Assembly (NCBI RefSeq): GCF_009834125.1 | Contig: NZ_CP047146.1 | Location: 682,001-746,000 of the forward strand | Direction: 5' to 3' | DNA: 64,000 nt | From: Streptomyces sp. GS7 | GTDB taxonomy: Bacteria; Actinomycetota; Actinomycetes; Streptomycetales; Streptomycetaceae | Part shown: positions 1 through 7,629 of the stretch, piece after piece | How the letters are laid out: the number at the start of each line of letters is the position of its first letter | Numbering within the stretch: position 1 is the stretch's first letter | The notes under the pieces: generated by a model | Database searches by the model: none | What the model saw: the letters and a program-made list of their open reading frames with translations, nothing else | What the model was told of the DNA's origin: nothing | Translations under genes and position numbers: made by a program

Positions 1-2
1 GA

Positions 3-536
3 CTGCGGCTGGCCGACGAGCAGATCGAGACGCCGGCCGGGCTGTGGGGCCGGGTCCGGGAGCAGCCGGGCGCGGGGCGGTCCACGACGGGGGTGTGGGC
101 GCGACGTCGCCCCCTCGCCGTCGCGCTGGCGGTGGCCGCGGCGGTGGCGGCGGTGGCGCTGGGCGTGTGGTGGCTGGTGCGGCCGGGGCCGGTGGACATC
201 CGGCCGGCCGGACCGCCCGGGACGGTGCCGGTCACGGTCTACAACAGCGAGGAGGCATGCCGTACGGGCCGCACCCTGGAGTGCGCGCTGCGACTTGCCA
301 AGGACCCGCACACCGCGTACGCGGCGCGCGGGAACCTCGCCGGGCGGGTCTGGCACGGCGAGGTCGTGTGGGCGCGCTGCGTGGCCTCGGACGGGCAGCT
401 GCTGCGGGACGAGGAGGGGGTCACCTCCACCCGCTGGTACCGGGTCACCGGCGCGGGCGGGGTGTCGGGATGGCTGCCGGGGGTGCGGACCCGTAACACG
501 CGGGAGGTGCCCGAGTGCCCGGCGGGGGCGCGGTGA
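3..536 (+). CDS. Hypothetical membrane protein, C-terminal part (5' end outside window)
   Basis: Reading frame open from the first bases of the window to a TGA at 534-536. About 30 residues precede a transmembrane helix of Ala/Val/Leu residues (about 117-175), and an outer domain of roughly 110 residues with four cysteines follows. That domain (motifs RVWHGEVVWARC, TRWYRVTG, SGWLPG) looks like a bacterial SH3-type fold, as in small Streptomyces membrane proteins with an extracytoplasmic SH3-like domain. A GTG at 93 could be read as a start, but the coding frame continues upstream (LADEQIETPAGLWGRVRE), so the gene probably begins before the window. Function unknown; the single-pass topology is inferred. 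Confidence 0.6.
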   Translation: MRLADEQIETPAGLWGRVREQPGAGRSTTGVWARRRPLAVALAVAAAVAAVALGVWWLVRPGPVDIRPAGPPGTVPVTVYNSEEACRTGRTLECALRLAKDPHTAYAARGNLAGRVWHGEVVWARCVASDGQLLRDEEGVTSTRWYRVTGAGGVSGWLPGVRTRNTREVPECPAGAR

Positions 537-561
537 GCGGTCACCGCACCCGGCAGACGGA

Positions 562-668
562 ACGCGGTCACCGGCCACGGTGGGTCGAACGCGGCCACCG
601 GCCACGGTAGATGGGACGCGGTCACCGGCCCGGTAGGTGGGACGCGGTCACCGGCCCCGGTAGGTGGG
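562..668. repeat. Four-copy 26-27 bp tandem repeat over the 3' end of the hydratase gene
   Basis: Four near-identical units start at 562, 589, 616 and 642 (core GCGGTCACCGGCC followed by CGGTAGGTGGGAC). The last unit contains the final codons and stop (TGA, 650-648 on the minus strand) of the enoyl-CoA hydratase gene, so the array looks like repeated duplication of the gene tail into the intergenic space. Confidence 0.85.
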
Positions 669-1529
669 ACGGCGGCGCTCCACGAAGGAGGCGACGCCCT
701 CCTGCGCGTCCGCCGTCGTCATGGTGAGTTCCTGGGCGGTGGCCTCGGCGGCGAAAGCCGTGCCGCGGTCGGTGTCCAGGGAGGCGTTGACCAGCGCTTT
801 GGTGAGGGCGAGGGCGCGGGTCGGGCCGGCGGCCAGCCGCTCCGCCCACTCCCGGGCCGTCTTCGCCAACTCGCCGTCCGGCACGACCCGGTTGACCAGA
901 CCCAGGCGGGCGGCCTCGGCGGCCGGTACGGCGTCGCCGAAGAACATCAGCTCCTTGGCGCGCTGCGGGCCGATGAGCCGCGGCAGCAGATAGGCGCCGC
1001 CGCCGTCCGGGACCAGCCCGCGGCGCGCGAACACCTCGATGAACCGGGCCGATTCGGCGGCCAGCACCAGATCGCAGGCGAACGCGAGATGCGCGCCGAT
1101 CCCGGCGGCGGTCCCGTTGACGGCGGCGATGACCGGCTTCTCGCAGTCCAGTACGGCGGCGATGAACCGCTGTGCGCCGTTCCGGATCATCCGCGCGACG
1201 TCGCCGGCCACCCGTGCGCCGCCGTCCGCCCCGCCGGCCGGCGGCGGGCCGCGCAGATCGGCGCCGGCGCAGAACCCCTTGCCGGTCGCGGTGATCACCA
1301 CCGCCCGTACGTCCGGGTCGGCGGAGGCGTCGGCGAGCCGGCCGATGAGGCGTTCGCGCTGGTCCCAGGTGAGGGCGTTCATGGCGTCGGGGCGGTTGAG
1401 GGTCAGCCACGAGACGCCGTTGTCAGTGCTGTGCAGTATCAAGGAATCGACGGGTTCGATGGGTTCGGCGGCGGGGGCCGGGCCCTCGTCGGCGGGGGAA
1501 TCGGCGCGGGAGGACGGTGCGGAGGTCAT
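648..1529 (-). CDS. Enoyl-CoA hydratase/isomerase (crotonase family)
   Basis: A 293-residue crotonase-fold protein likely to hydrate or isomerise an enoyl-CoA in the cytoplasm. Family landmarks are WLTLNRPDAMNALT near the N-terminus, the oxyanion-hole segment GKGFCAGADLRG, the second oxyanion segment AVNGTAAGIGAHLAFACDLV, and RRGLVPDGGGAYLLPRLIG, which carries an Asp where classical hydratases have a catalytic Glu. The reading frame extends further upstream, but that part overlaps the preceding ligase gene and has biased composition. The ATG at 1529 is preceded by GGAG and starts a normal crotonase, so I use it. It lies 73 bp downstream of the ADP-forming acyl-CoA synthetase gene on the same strand and is probably cotranscribed, which places it in the CTGAC-N5-GTCAG regulon. 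Substrate unknown. Confidence 0.85.
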   Translation of the reverse strand: MTSAPSSRADSPADEGPAPAAEPIEPVDSLILHSTDNGVSWLTLNRPDAMNALTWDQRERLIGRLADASADPDVRAVVITATGKGFCAGADLRGPPPAGGADGGARVAGDVARMIRNGAQRFIAAVLDCEKPVIAAVNGTAAGIGAHLAFACDLVLAAESARFIEVFARRGLVPDGGGAYLLPRLIGPQRAKELMFFGDAVPAAEAARLGLVNRVVPDGELAKTAREWAERLAAGPTRALALTKALVNASLDTDRGTAFAAEATAQELTMTTADAQEGVASFVERRRPTYRGR

Positions 1530-1602
1530 GGGGGTGTGGCTCCAGAGGAGGCAACGGAGAAGGGGCGGTGGGGGAAGGGCACTTGGCGCGGGCGCGCCGC
1601 GC

Positions 1603-3765
1603 TCAATGGCAGACCGCCAGCGCGTCCAGCGCCACCGCGCCCTGGCCGCGCTCCAGCACGACCAGCGGATTGATGTCCAACTCGGCCAGCTCGCCGCCGA
1701 GTTCCAGGGCCATCCGCTCCACCCTGAGGACGACCTCGACCAGGGCGTCGACATCCGCGGGCGGCGCGCCGCGTACGCCCTCCAGGAGCGCGTGGCCGCG
1801 GAGTTCGCCGAGCATCGCGCGCGCCCGGTCCTCGCCGAACGGCGGTACGCCCACCGCGATGTCCCGCAGGACTTCGACGAGCACCCCGCCCAGCCCGACG
1901 GACACGGTCGGCCCGAACAGCGGGTCGTGGGTGACGCCGACGACCATCTCGACGCCCCGCTCGACCATCTGGCAGACGAGCACGCCGTCCAGCGGCACGC
2001 CTTCGTAGCGGGCGATGTCGGTCAGCTCGCGATAGGCGTCCCTGACCTGGCTGGCCGAGGTCAACCCGACCTTGACCAGCCCGAGTTCGGTCTTGTGGGC
2101 CAGTTGCGGGCCGGAGCCCTTCATGACCACGGGATAGCCGACCAGGCTCGCCGCCCGTACGGCCGCCGCCGCGCTGGTCACCAGTTGCTCGCGTGGCACG
2201 CGGATCCCGTAGGCGCGCAGCAGCTGCTTCGCCGCGTGCTCGCTCAGCTGCTGGCCCGGCCGCATCAGCCCCTGCGCCTTCCGGAAGGAGGGGGAGAGCA
2301 CCCGCGGCGCCTCGTCGAAGGGCGAGCGGTACCCGGCGGCGAAGCGGTGGTGGTCGAGGTAGGCGCGGACGGCGGTGATGCAGTTGGCGAAGGTGCGGAA
2401 GGTCGCCACGCGCGAGGAGCCGAGGAGGGTGCGGCGGTAGGCGTCCTCGGTGCCGACCGGCGAGCCCCAGACCACGCACACCTGCTTGTCCGTCTGCTCC
2501 GCCGCGTCCACCAGGTCCTGTGCCAGCTTGTCGCTCATCGGTGGGAAGGGGCCGGTGATCGGGCAGATGAGCACGCCGACGGACGGGTCGGCGAGGATCG
2601 CGTCGAGGATCTTGCGCCCGCGCCAGTCGCCGACCGGGTGGCCGCCGTTGTCGATCGGGTTGGCGACGTTGAGGTAGTCCGGTATCCACTGGTGGAGTTC
2701 GGCCTGCTTGGCGTCGGACAGGGTCGGCAGCCGCAGGCCCGCCGCGGTGGCCAGATCGGAGAAGTGGGCGCCGGTGCCGCCGGAGATCGAGTAGACGGCG
2801 ATGCCCTCGGCGGTGGGCTTCCGGGCGCGGGCCAGCAGTGCCGCGGTGTCCTGGAGCTCGTCGAGCCCGTCCACCCGGATCACGCCGAACTGCCGCATCG
2901 CGGCGTCCACCACCTCGTCCGCACCGGTGAGCTTGCCGGTGTGCGAGGCGGCCATACGGGCGCCGGTCTCGGTGCGGCCGACCTTGACGACGACCACCGG
3001 CACCTTGTTGCGGGCGGCGCGGTCGGCGGCGAGCAGAAAGCCGCGGCCGTCCTTGAGCCCTTCCACATACGCGGCGATCGCCCCGACCTCGGGACGCGCG
3101 GCGAAGTAGGAGAGGAAGTCGGCGGTCTCCAGATCGGCCTCGTTGCCCGTCGGGGCCCAGTGCGAGAGGCGGATGCCCAGCTCCTGGAGGGTGAAGACGG
3201 GCCGTCCCTGGTGGCCTGACTGCGTGATCAGCGCGATGGCCGGACCGTCCAGATCGTCGCGGAACTTCTCGAAGGCGTTGAGGTTGGTGTTCGGCCCGAG
3301 GAGCCGCAGGCCGGAGCGTTCGACGGCCTCGGCGAGCCGGTCCTGGGCGGCGGCCCCGTCCGCGCCGGTCTCGGCGAAGCCGGAGGCGAAGGCCACCGCG
3401 AACTTCACCTTGGCCTCGGCCAGTTGCTCGATGACCGGCAGCGGGTCGCCGACCAGCAGCACGGCGAGGTCGACGGCTTCGGGCAGGTCGGCGACGGTGG
3501 CGTGGCAGGCCCGGCCGAAGACCTGCTCGCGTCCGGGGTTGACCGGGTGGAGCCGGGCGCCGACCCGCTCCGCCCAGGCGATGAGCTGGCGCGTGATGCC
3601 GGTGTTGGGCCGGCCTTCGCTGTCCGAGGCGCCGATCACCGCCACGGACTCGGGCCGGAAGAAGCGGTCCAGGTCGGGGACGGGGGCGCGCAGCGGACGG
3701 CCGCTGACGTCGCGGTCGACGGCGCCGTCGCCGGGCCGCCCGGCGTCGCCCCGTGGGTCGGTCAT
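1603..3765 (-). CDS. ADP-forming acyl-CoA synthetase (CoA-binding / ATP-grasp type)
   Basis: About 720 residues arranged like NDP-forming acetate/acyl-CoA ligases: a CoA-binding Rossmann domain (ESVAVIGASDSEG), succinyl-CoA-synthetase-like domains containing the phosphohistidine motif ASHTGKLTG, and a C-terminal ATP-grasp domain (PVVMKGSGPQLAHKTELG, ELDINPLVVL). It would make an acyl-CoA from a free acid, ATP and CoA. The usual GPNC loop reads GPNTN, so active-site details may differ. There is no GNAT domain, so it is not a Pat-type acetyltransferase. Start is uncertain: ATG at 3765 begins the conserved region, while ATG at 3858 has a better AGGAG. Two operators (4011, 4035) lie upstream and a third (4162) faces the divergent DUF35 gene. 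It is probably the first gene of an operon with the hydratase. Confidence 0.85.
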   Translation of the reverse strand: MTDPRGDAGRPGDGAVDRDVSGRPLRAPVPDLDRFFRPESVAVIGASDSEGRPNTGITRQLIAWAERVGARLHPVNPGREQVFGRACHATVADLPEAVDLAVLLVGDPLPVIEQLAEAKVKFAVAFASGFAETGADGAAAQDRLAEAVERSGLRLLGPNTNLNAFEKFRDDLDGPAIALITQSGHQGRPVFTLQELGIRLSHWAPTGNEADLETADFLSYFAARPEVGAIAAYVEGLKDGRGFLLAADRAARNKVPVVVVKVGRTETGARMAASHTGKLTGADEVVDAAMRQFGVIRVDGLDELQDTAALLARARKPTAEGIAVYSISGGTGAHFSDLATAAGLRLPTLSDAKQAELHQWIPDYLNVANPIDNGGHPVGDWRGRKILDAILADPSVGVLICPITGPFPPMSDKLAQDLVDAAEQTDKQVCVVWGSPVGTEDAYRRTLLGSSRVATFRTFANCITAVRAYLDHHRFAAGYRSPFDEAPRVLSPSFRKAQGLMRPGQQLSEHAAKQLLRAYGIRVPREQLVTSAAAAVRAASLVGYPVVMKGSGPQLAHKTELGLVKVGLTSASQVRDAYRELTDIARYEGVPLDGVLVCQMVERGVEMVVGVTHDPLFGPTVSVGLGGVLVEVLRDIAVGVPPFGEDRARAMLGELRGHALLEGVRGAPPADVDALVEVVLRVERMALELGGELAELDINPLVVLERGQGAVALDALAVCH

Positions 3766-4010
3766 GCTGTGGACGGTGTGGGGGGGTTGCTCCCCGCAGG
3801 CCACGACACGGGCCGGCCGGGAGTGCGTGGTGAGGGTGCCGTGAGTCGATCCAAGCATCGCAGACGCCCGCTCCTGTGTGACGGCTCTCGTTGACTGCAC
3901 TGCGCGCCGCACCGCACACCGCACCGCGTGCGCGCACCGGTCAGCCCGCGCTGCACACCGCGCGCTGGCGCACCGCACCGCACTGCTCCCGCTCCGTGCG
4001 CGGCGGATAG

Positions 4011-4025
4011 CTGACGCATAGTCAG
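4011..4025. promoter_or_regulatory. CTGAC-N5-GTCAG operator (site 1)
   Basis: CTGACGCATAGTCAG, perfect 5-bp arms. It lies in the divergent region between the acyl-CoA synthetase (minus) and the DUF35 gene (plus). Confidence 0.75.
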
Positions 4026-4034
4026 ATTACTGAA

Positions 4035-4049
4035 CTGACGGCATGTCAG
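4035..4049. promoter_or_regulatory. CTGAC-N5-GTCAG operator (site 2)
   Basis: CTGACGGCATGTCAG, 24 bp from site 1 and so roughly on the same helix face. It is preceded by CTGAA, as is site 3. Confidence 0.75.
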
Positions 4050-4161
4050 GAATGGGGCTGCACGGTAAAGCTTCGCGCGCGGGTCCATCGGGGCCGGGCC
4101 GGTGCGCTTCGGGCGGCTCGCGACCCCGGCCCCTTGCGCGCCCGGCCGTCCATCCGCTGAA

Positions 4162-4176
4162 CTGACGTACCGTCAG
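4162..4176. promoter_or_regulatory. CTGAC-N5-GTCAG operator (site 3)
   Basis: CTGACGTACCGTCAG, 46 bp before the DUF35 start. It is the exact reverse complement of the site at 32105 and identical to the site at 55103. Confidence 0.75.
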
Positions 4177-4221
4177 GGTTGACCCGGGACGTGAACAGCG
4201 GTGCGCGCTGGGGGTGTGCGG

Positions 4222-4743
4222 ATGAGTGCGGGACGGACGAGTACGGGACGTGCGGGGAGCCCGGCCGGGGCGGCAGGCGCCGCCGGGAGTGCGGTGGTGC
4301 GGTCCGATCTGCCGGAGGCGGACGCCTTCACCCGGACCTACTGGGACGCCGCGGCCGCGGGGCGGCTGCTGCTGCGCCGGTGCCGGGCCGCGGGGTGCGG
4401 GGCGGTCCACCACTACCCGCGCGAGTTCTGCCCGCGCTGCTGGAGCGAGGACGTCGGCTGGGAGCCGGCGTGCGGCCGCGCCACCCTCTACACCTGGTCC
4501 GTCGTGCACCGCAACGACCTCCCGCCCTTCGGTGACCGGGTCCCGTACGTGGCGGCCGTGGTCGAACTCGCCGAAGGCCCGCGGATGATGACCGAGGTGA
4601 CGGACTGCGCGGCGGCGGACCTCCGGATCGGGATGCCGCTCACGGTGCACTTCCGCACGGACCCCCCGGACTCGCGCGAGGAAGCGGCGGCGGGCGGCGG
4701 CGGGTACGCGGTCCCGGTCTTCCGGCCGGCGCACGTCGGGTGA
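4222..4743 (+). CDS. DUF35 zinc-ribbon/OB-fold acyl-CoA-binding protein
   Basis: A 173-residue protein of the OB-fold/zinc-ribbon (DUF35) family. The N-terminal part carries the rubredoxin-like ribbon as two cysteine pairs (CRAAGC and CPRC). The C-terminal OB fold (TLYTWSVVHRNDLPPF, VPYVAAVVELAEGPRMMTEV) is typical. In characterised systems such proteins partner SCP2-type thiolases, for example ChsH2 with Ltp2, where they bind acyl-CoA and enable aldol or thiolytic cleavage. The nearest thiolase of this type is at 7630-8814 and has the same operator. GTG at 4201 is a possible longer start; ATG at 4222 follows a GGGGG stretch. Divergent from the acyl-CoA synthetase, with operator site 3 between them. 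Confidence 0.82.
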   Translation: MSAGRTSTGRAGSPAGAAGAAGSAVVRSDLPEADAFTRTYWDAAAAGRLLLRRCRAAGCGAVHHYPREFCPRCWSEDVGWEPACGRATLYTWSVVHRNDLPPFGDRVPYVAAVVELAEGPRMMTEVTDCAAADLRIGMPLTVHFRTDPPDSREEAAAGGGGYAVPVFRPAHVG

Positions 4744-4794
4744 GCGAGACGGCACGGGCGGCGGGCCGGCGGCCTGGAGGCCCGCGGTAATCCG

Positions 4795-5394
4795 GTGGCG
4801 GCCCCGCCCGGTCCGCGGCACGCTGTTCCGGTGCCGAACCCATCCGAGCCGAACCCGCCCGCACCGACCCCGTCCGTGCCGACCGCATCCCTGCCGACCG
4901 CACCCGTACTGATCCGCGAAGCGACCGCCGCCGACTGGCCCGCCGTCTGGCCGTTCTTCCGGGACATCGTGCGGGCCGGGGAGACCTACACCTATCCGCG
5001 CGACATCGACGAGCCGGCGGCCCGCGCGAGCTGGATGCTGGAGCCGCCCGGCCGTACGGTCGTCGCCGTCGACGACTCCGGGGCGGTGCTGGGCTCGGCG
5101 AAGATGAACCCCAACCACTTCGGCGGCGCCGGGCACATCGCCAGCGCCAGCTTCATGGTCGACCCGCGGTACCGCCGGCGCGGCACCGGACGGGCCCTGG
5201 GCGAGCACGTCCTGGCCTGGGCCCGCGCCGAGGGCTACCGGGCGATGCAGTTCAACGCCGTCGTGGAGACCAACACCGGCGCCGTCGCCCTCTGGCGGTC
5301 CCTCGGCTTCACGATCATGACGACGCTGCCCGAGGGCTTCCACCACCCCACCCAGGGGTATGTGGGGCTGCACATCATGTACCAGCAGCTGTAG
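4795..5394 (+). CDS. GNAT family N-acetyltransferase
   Basis: A 199-residue protein with a Pro/Ala/Thr-rich N-terminus of about 35 residues followed by a complete GNAT domain. The acetyl-CoA binding loop is DPRYRRRGTGRALGEHVLAWA, and the fold ends with ETNTGAVALWRSLGFTIM as in phosphinothricin-acetyltransferase-like members. It would transfer acetyl from acetyl-CoA to an amine that cannot be predicted. It starts 51 bp after the DUF35 stop. Because the first 35 residues are low complexity and the GTG at 4795 has only a distant GGAGG, a later start is possible. Whether it belongs to the catabolic regulon is unclear. Confidence 0.75.
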   Translation: MAAPPGPRHAVPVPNPSEPNPPAPTPSVPTASLPTAPVLIREATAADWPAVWPFFRDIVRAGETYTYPRDIDEPAARASWMLEPPGRTVVAVDDSGAVLGSAKMNPNHFGGAGHIASASFMVDPRYRRRGTGRALGEHVLAWARAEGYRAMQFNAVVETNTGAVALWRSLGFTIMTTLPEGFHHPTQGYVGLHIMYQQL

Positions 5395-5402
5395 GCCCTG
5401 AC

Positions 5403-5427
5403 GGCGGCGCTCCCGTAGGCCGCCGCC
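5403..5427. terminator. Weak hairpin between convergent genes
   Basis: GGCGGCG (5403-5409) pairs with CGCCGCC (5421-5427) around an 11-nt loop, between the GNAT gene and the convergent PNPOx gene. No U-tract, as is usual in actinomycetes. Confidence 0.35.
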
Positions 5428-5451
5428 CCGTTACGTCCCCACGCCACACCC

Positions 5452-6192
5452 TCACGGCCAGAGCAGCTCCCGCTCCCAACCACCCTCCGTACGACGGTAG
5501 TCGAGCCGTACGTGGCGCCGCCGGGCATCGCCCTGGAAGAACTCCACCTCATCGGCGCGCAGGACGTACAGCGTCCAGCTCGGGACCGGTGCGTCCGGTT
5601 CGCGGCGGGCGCGCTCCCAGGCGGCGTCCGAGGCGCGGGCCAGTTCCTCGGTCGAGCCGAGCACCTCGCTCTGGTGGCCGACCAGCGCCGCCGCCAGCGC
5701 GCCGGTCGAGCGGTGGTGCAGATCGGCCGCGCTCTCCTCCGGGCCGGCCGCGGTCACCGTGCCGCGGATCCGTACCTGGCGGCCGACCGCCGCCCAGTAG
5801 AAGCCGAGCGCGGCCCGCGGTCGGGCGGCCAGTTCGCGGCCCTTGCGGCTGCCGCGGTGGGTGCCGAAGTGCCAGCCCCGCTCGTCGGCGTCGTGCAGCA
5901 TCAGGGTCCGTACGGAGGGGTCGCCGGCCTCGTCCGCCGTCGCCAGGGTCATGGTGTGCGGCTCGGGAACACCGGCCTCGGCGGCCTCCCGCAGCCACCG
6001 CCGGAAGAGCGGCAGCGGCTCGGCGGGCGCCTGCCCGGGGTCGAACGACGGCAGTTCGCACTCCCAGACCCGCAGCCCGCGCAGCAGCTCGCGGAAGGCG
6101 TCCGCGGCGGCGGCCCCCTCCGTCGCGGCCTCGGGGGAGGGCCGGCCGGCGGGGCGGGGCGAGCGGTCGGGGTGCGCGTGGTGATCGGCCAT
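5452..6192 (-). CDS. Pyridoxamine 5'-phosphate oxidase family protein (PdxH-like)
   Basis: A 246-residue flavin split-barrel protein with the layout of PdxH: TMTLATADEAGDPSVRTLMLHDAD, then GWHFGTHRGSRKGRELAARPRAALGFYW, and a C-terminal dimerisation segment with RHVRLDYRR. Sequences near Arg-His-Val-Arg-Leu resemble the conserved substrate-binding end of PNP oxidases. Actinobacterial paralogues of this type include pyridoxamine-phosphate oxidases and F420- or flavin-binding enzymes of other specificity, so the substrate is uncertain. The start ATG (6192) is one base away from the stop of the FAD monooxygenase gene, so the two are translationally coupled. The product may supply or use reduced flavin with its neighbour, but that is inference. 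Confidence 0.75.
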   Translation of the reverse strand: MADHHAHPDRSPRPAGRPSPEAATEGAAAADAFRELLRGLRVWECELPSFDPGQAPAEPLPLFRRWLREAAEAGVPEPHTMTLATADEAGDPSVRTLMLHDADERGWHFGTHRGSRKGRELAARPRAALGFYWAAVGRQVRIRGTVTAAGPEESAADLHHRSTGALAAALVGHQSEVLGSTEELARASDAAWERARREPDAPVPSWTLYVLRADEVEFFQGDARRRHVRLDYRRTEGGWERELLWP

Positions 6193-6193
6193 G

Positions 6194-7525
6194 TCAGGCA
6201 GCGTACGTGGGCCGCGCGGGAGGGGCCGCGGCCACCGGCGGCAGCGAGTAGTCCTTGAGCGTGATCGCGTGGGCGCCGCGCTGCACGTCCTCGGCGACCT
6301 TCCGTGCGACCCAGTCCTTCCAGGGCATGTGCGGCAGCATCCGCAGCATCAGATGCCGGAGCCGGATCCGCCACCAGGTCGGCGGCGTCATCTCGCGGGC
6401 GAACTTCTCCGCCAGCGCGTGATTGACCGCGACATAGCCGCGCATCTCCGCCTCGTAGCGCGCGAACGCCACCGTCGGCTCGCCGCCGGCCGCCGCCAGC
6501 TCCCCGGCGAGTACGTACGCGCCGACCAGCGCCATCCCCGTGCCCTGCCCCGAGGCGGGCGAGGCGCAGTGCGCGGCGTCGCCGAGCAGTACGACCGGCC
6601 CGCGGGACCAGCGGTCCATCTGGACGAGGTGGAGGCCGTCGAAGTACAAGTCGTCGGCCTCGCGGGCCGCTTCCAGCAGCCGGGGGATCTGCCAGCCGTC
6701 GCCCGCGAACGCGCCGTCCAGCAGGTCGAGCTGGCGCTCGGTGTCCCGGTGGTCGTACTCCAGCCGCGGGGAGCGGAAACCGAGCAGGCCCTTGGCACCC
6801 GGCTCTCCGGCCGAGTGGTAGACGCAGGTCAGCTTGCCGGGCAGGGCGTGGTACAACTCCTCGCGGTCCAGGGAGAGTTCGTTCTCCATCGAGAAGGCCG
6901 AGAGGTACCCGCCGAGGTGCCGCAGGAAGCGCTCCTCGGGGCCGAAGGCGAGCCGCCGGACGGTGGAGTGCAGCCCGTCGGCGCCCACGACCAGGTCGAA
7001 GCGGCGGGTCGCGCCCCGCTCGAAGGTGACCTCGACGCCGCGCTCCCCGCTGCCCGTGAGCGGTGTCAGGGACGTGATCGAGTCGCCGAAGAGGTACGCG
7101 ACGTCCGCCCGGGTCCGTTCGTGGAGGATCTGCACCAGCCTGCCGCGCATGATCTCGTCGTCGCGGCCGACGCGGGCGCCGAAGATGTCGGCGGGGAGGG
7201 TGGCGATCCGTTTGCCGCTGCCGTTCACGTAGGCGCCGGTCCGCATGTCCGCACTGGAGCGCTGGATGTCCTCCAGGATCCCCATCCGCTCGGCGACGTC
7301 GATGGCCGCGCCCCGGATGTCGACCTTGTAGCCGCCGGTCCGTAGCGCGGGGGCGCGCTCCACGACGGTGACCGCGAAGCCGTAGCGGTGCAGCCAGTAG
7401 GCGAGCGCCGGGCCGGCGATACCGGCCCCGGAGATCAGCACGGTCCGCACGGAGGGGATGGGCTGAGCGGACGTGACCGGCTGAACTGGCCGGGAGGCGC
7501 GGGGCGTTGCGTCGGTGCCGGGCAT
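6194..7525 (-). CDS. FAD-dependent monooxygenase (PHBH/TetX-like)
   Basis: A 443-residue class A flavoprotein monooxygenase. The N-terminal dinucleotide fold is VLISGAGIAGPALAYWL, followed by an ERAPALRTGGYKVDIRG ribose/FAD contact region. The second FAD motif, VVLLGDAAHCASPASGQGTG, is complete. The closest general class is aromatic or polyketide hydroxylases and tetracycline-inactivating TetX-like enzymes, which use NAD(P)H and O2. The ATG at 7525 has GGAGGG ten bases upstream. The open frame continues upstream into the neighbouring thiolase region but is non-coding there. Probable operon with the PNPOx-like gene. A nested palindrome (7584-7619) just upstream suggests control by a dedicated repressor that is not next to it. 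Confidence 0.85.
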   Translation of the reverse strand: MPGTDATPRASRPVQPVTSAQPIPSVRTVLISGAGIAGPALAYWLHRYGFAVTVVERAPALRTGGYKVDIRGAAIDVAERMGILEDIQRSSADMRTGAYVNGSGKRIATLPADIFGARVGRDDEIMRGRLVQILHERTRADVAYLFGDSITSLTPLTGSGERGVEVTFERGATRRFDLVVGADGLHSTVRRLAFGPEERFLRHLGGYLSAFSMENELSLDREELYHALPGKLTCVYHSAGEPGAKGLLGFRSPRLEYDHRDTERQLDLLDGAFAGDGWQIPRLLEAAREADDLYFDGLHLVQMDRWSRGPVVLLGDAAHCASPASGQGTGMALVGAYVLAGELAAAGGEPTVAFARYEAEMRGYVAVNHALAEKFAREMTPPTWWRIRLRHLMLRMLPHMPWKDWVARKVAEDVQRGAHAITLKDYSLPPVAAAPPARPTYAA

Positions 7526-7583
7526 GGCGGATTCCCTCCGGACGGTGGTGCTCCTGGGCGGTGGCGGCTTGCGAGCACGACTG

Positions 7584-7619
7584 TACAGGCGTCTTAGACG
7601 CTTGTCTATGACGCCTGTA
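7584..7619. promoter_or_regulatory. 36-bp nested palindrome upstream of the monooxygenase
   Basis: Outer arms TACAGGCGTC (7584-7593) and GACGCCTGTA (7610-7619) are perfect inverted repeats. Inner arms TAGAC (7595-7599) and GTCTA (7604-7608) share the same centre. It lies 59 bp before the start codon and 10 bp past the stop of the thiolase gene. Form and position fit a TetR- or MarR-type operator. Confidence 0.7.
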
Positions 7620-7629
7620 TAGATTCTGC

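Noticed and set aside
1526..3937. Very long alternative minus-strand frame across the acyl-CoA synthetase gene
   Set aside because: Arg/Pro/Gly-rich composition typical of a shifted frame in high-GC DNA; the overlapping frame has all family motifs.
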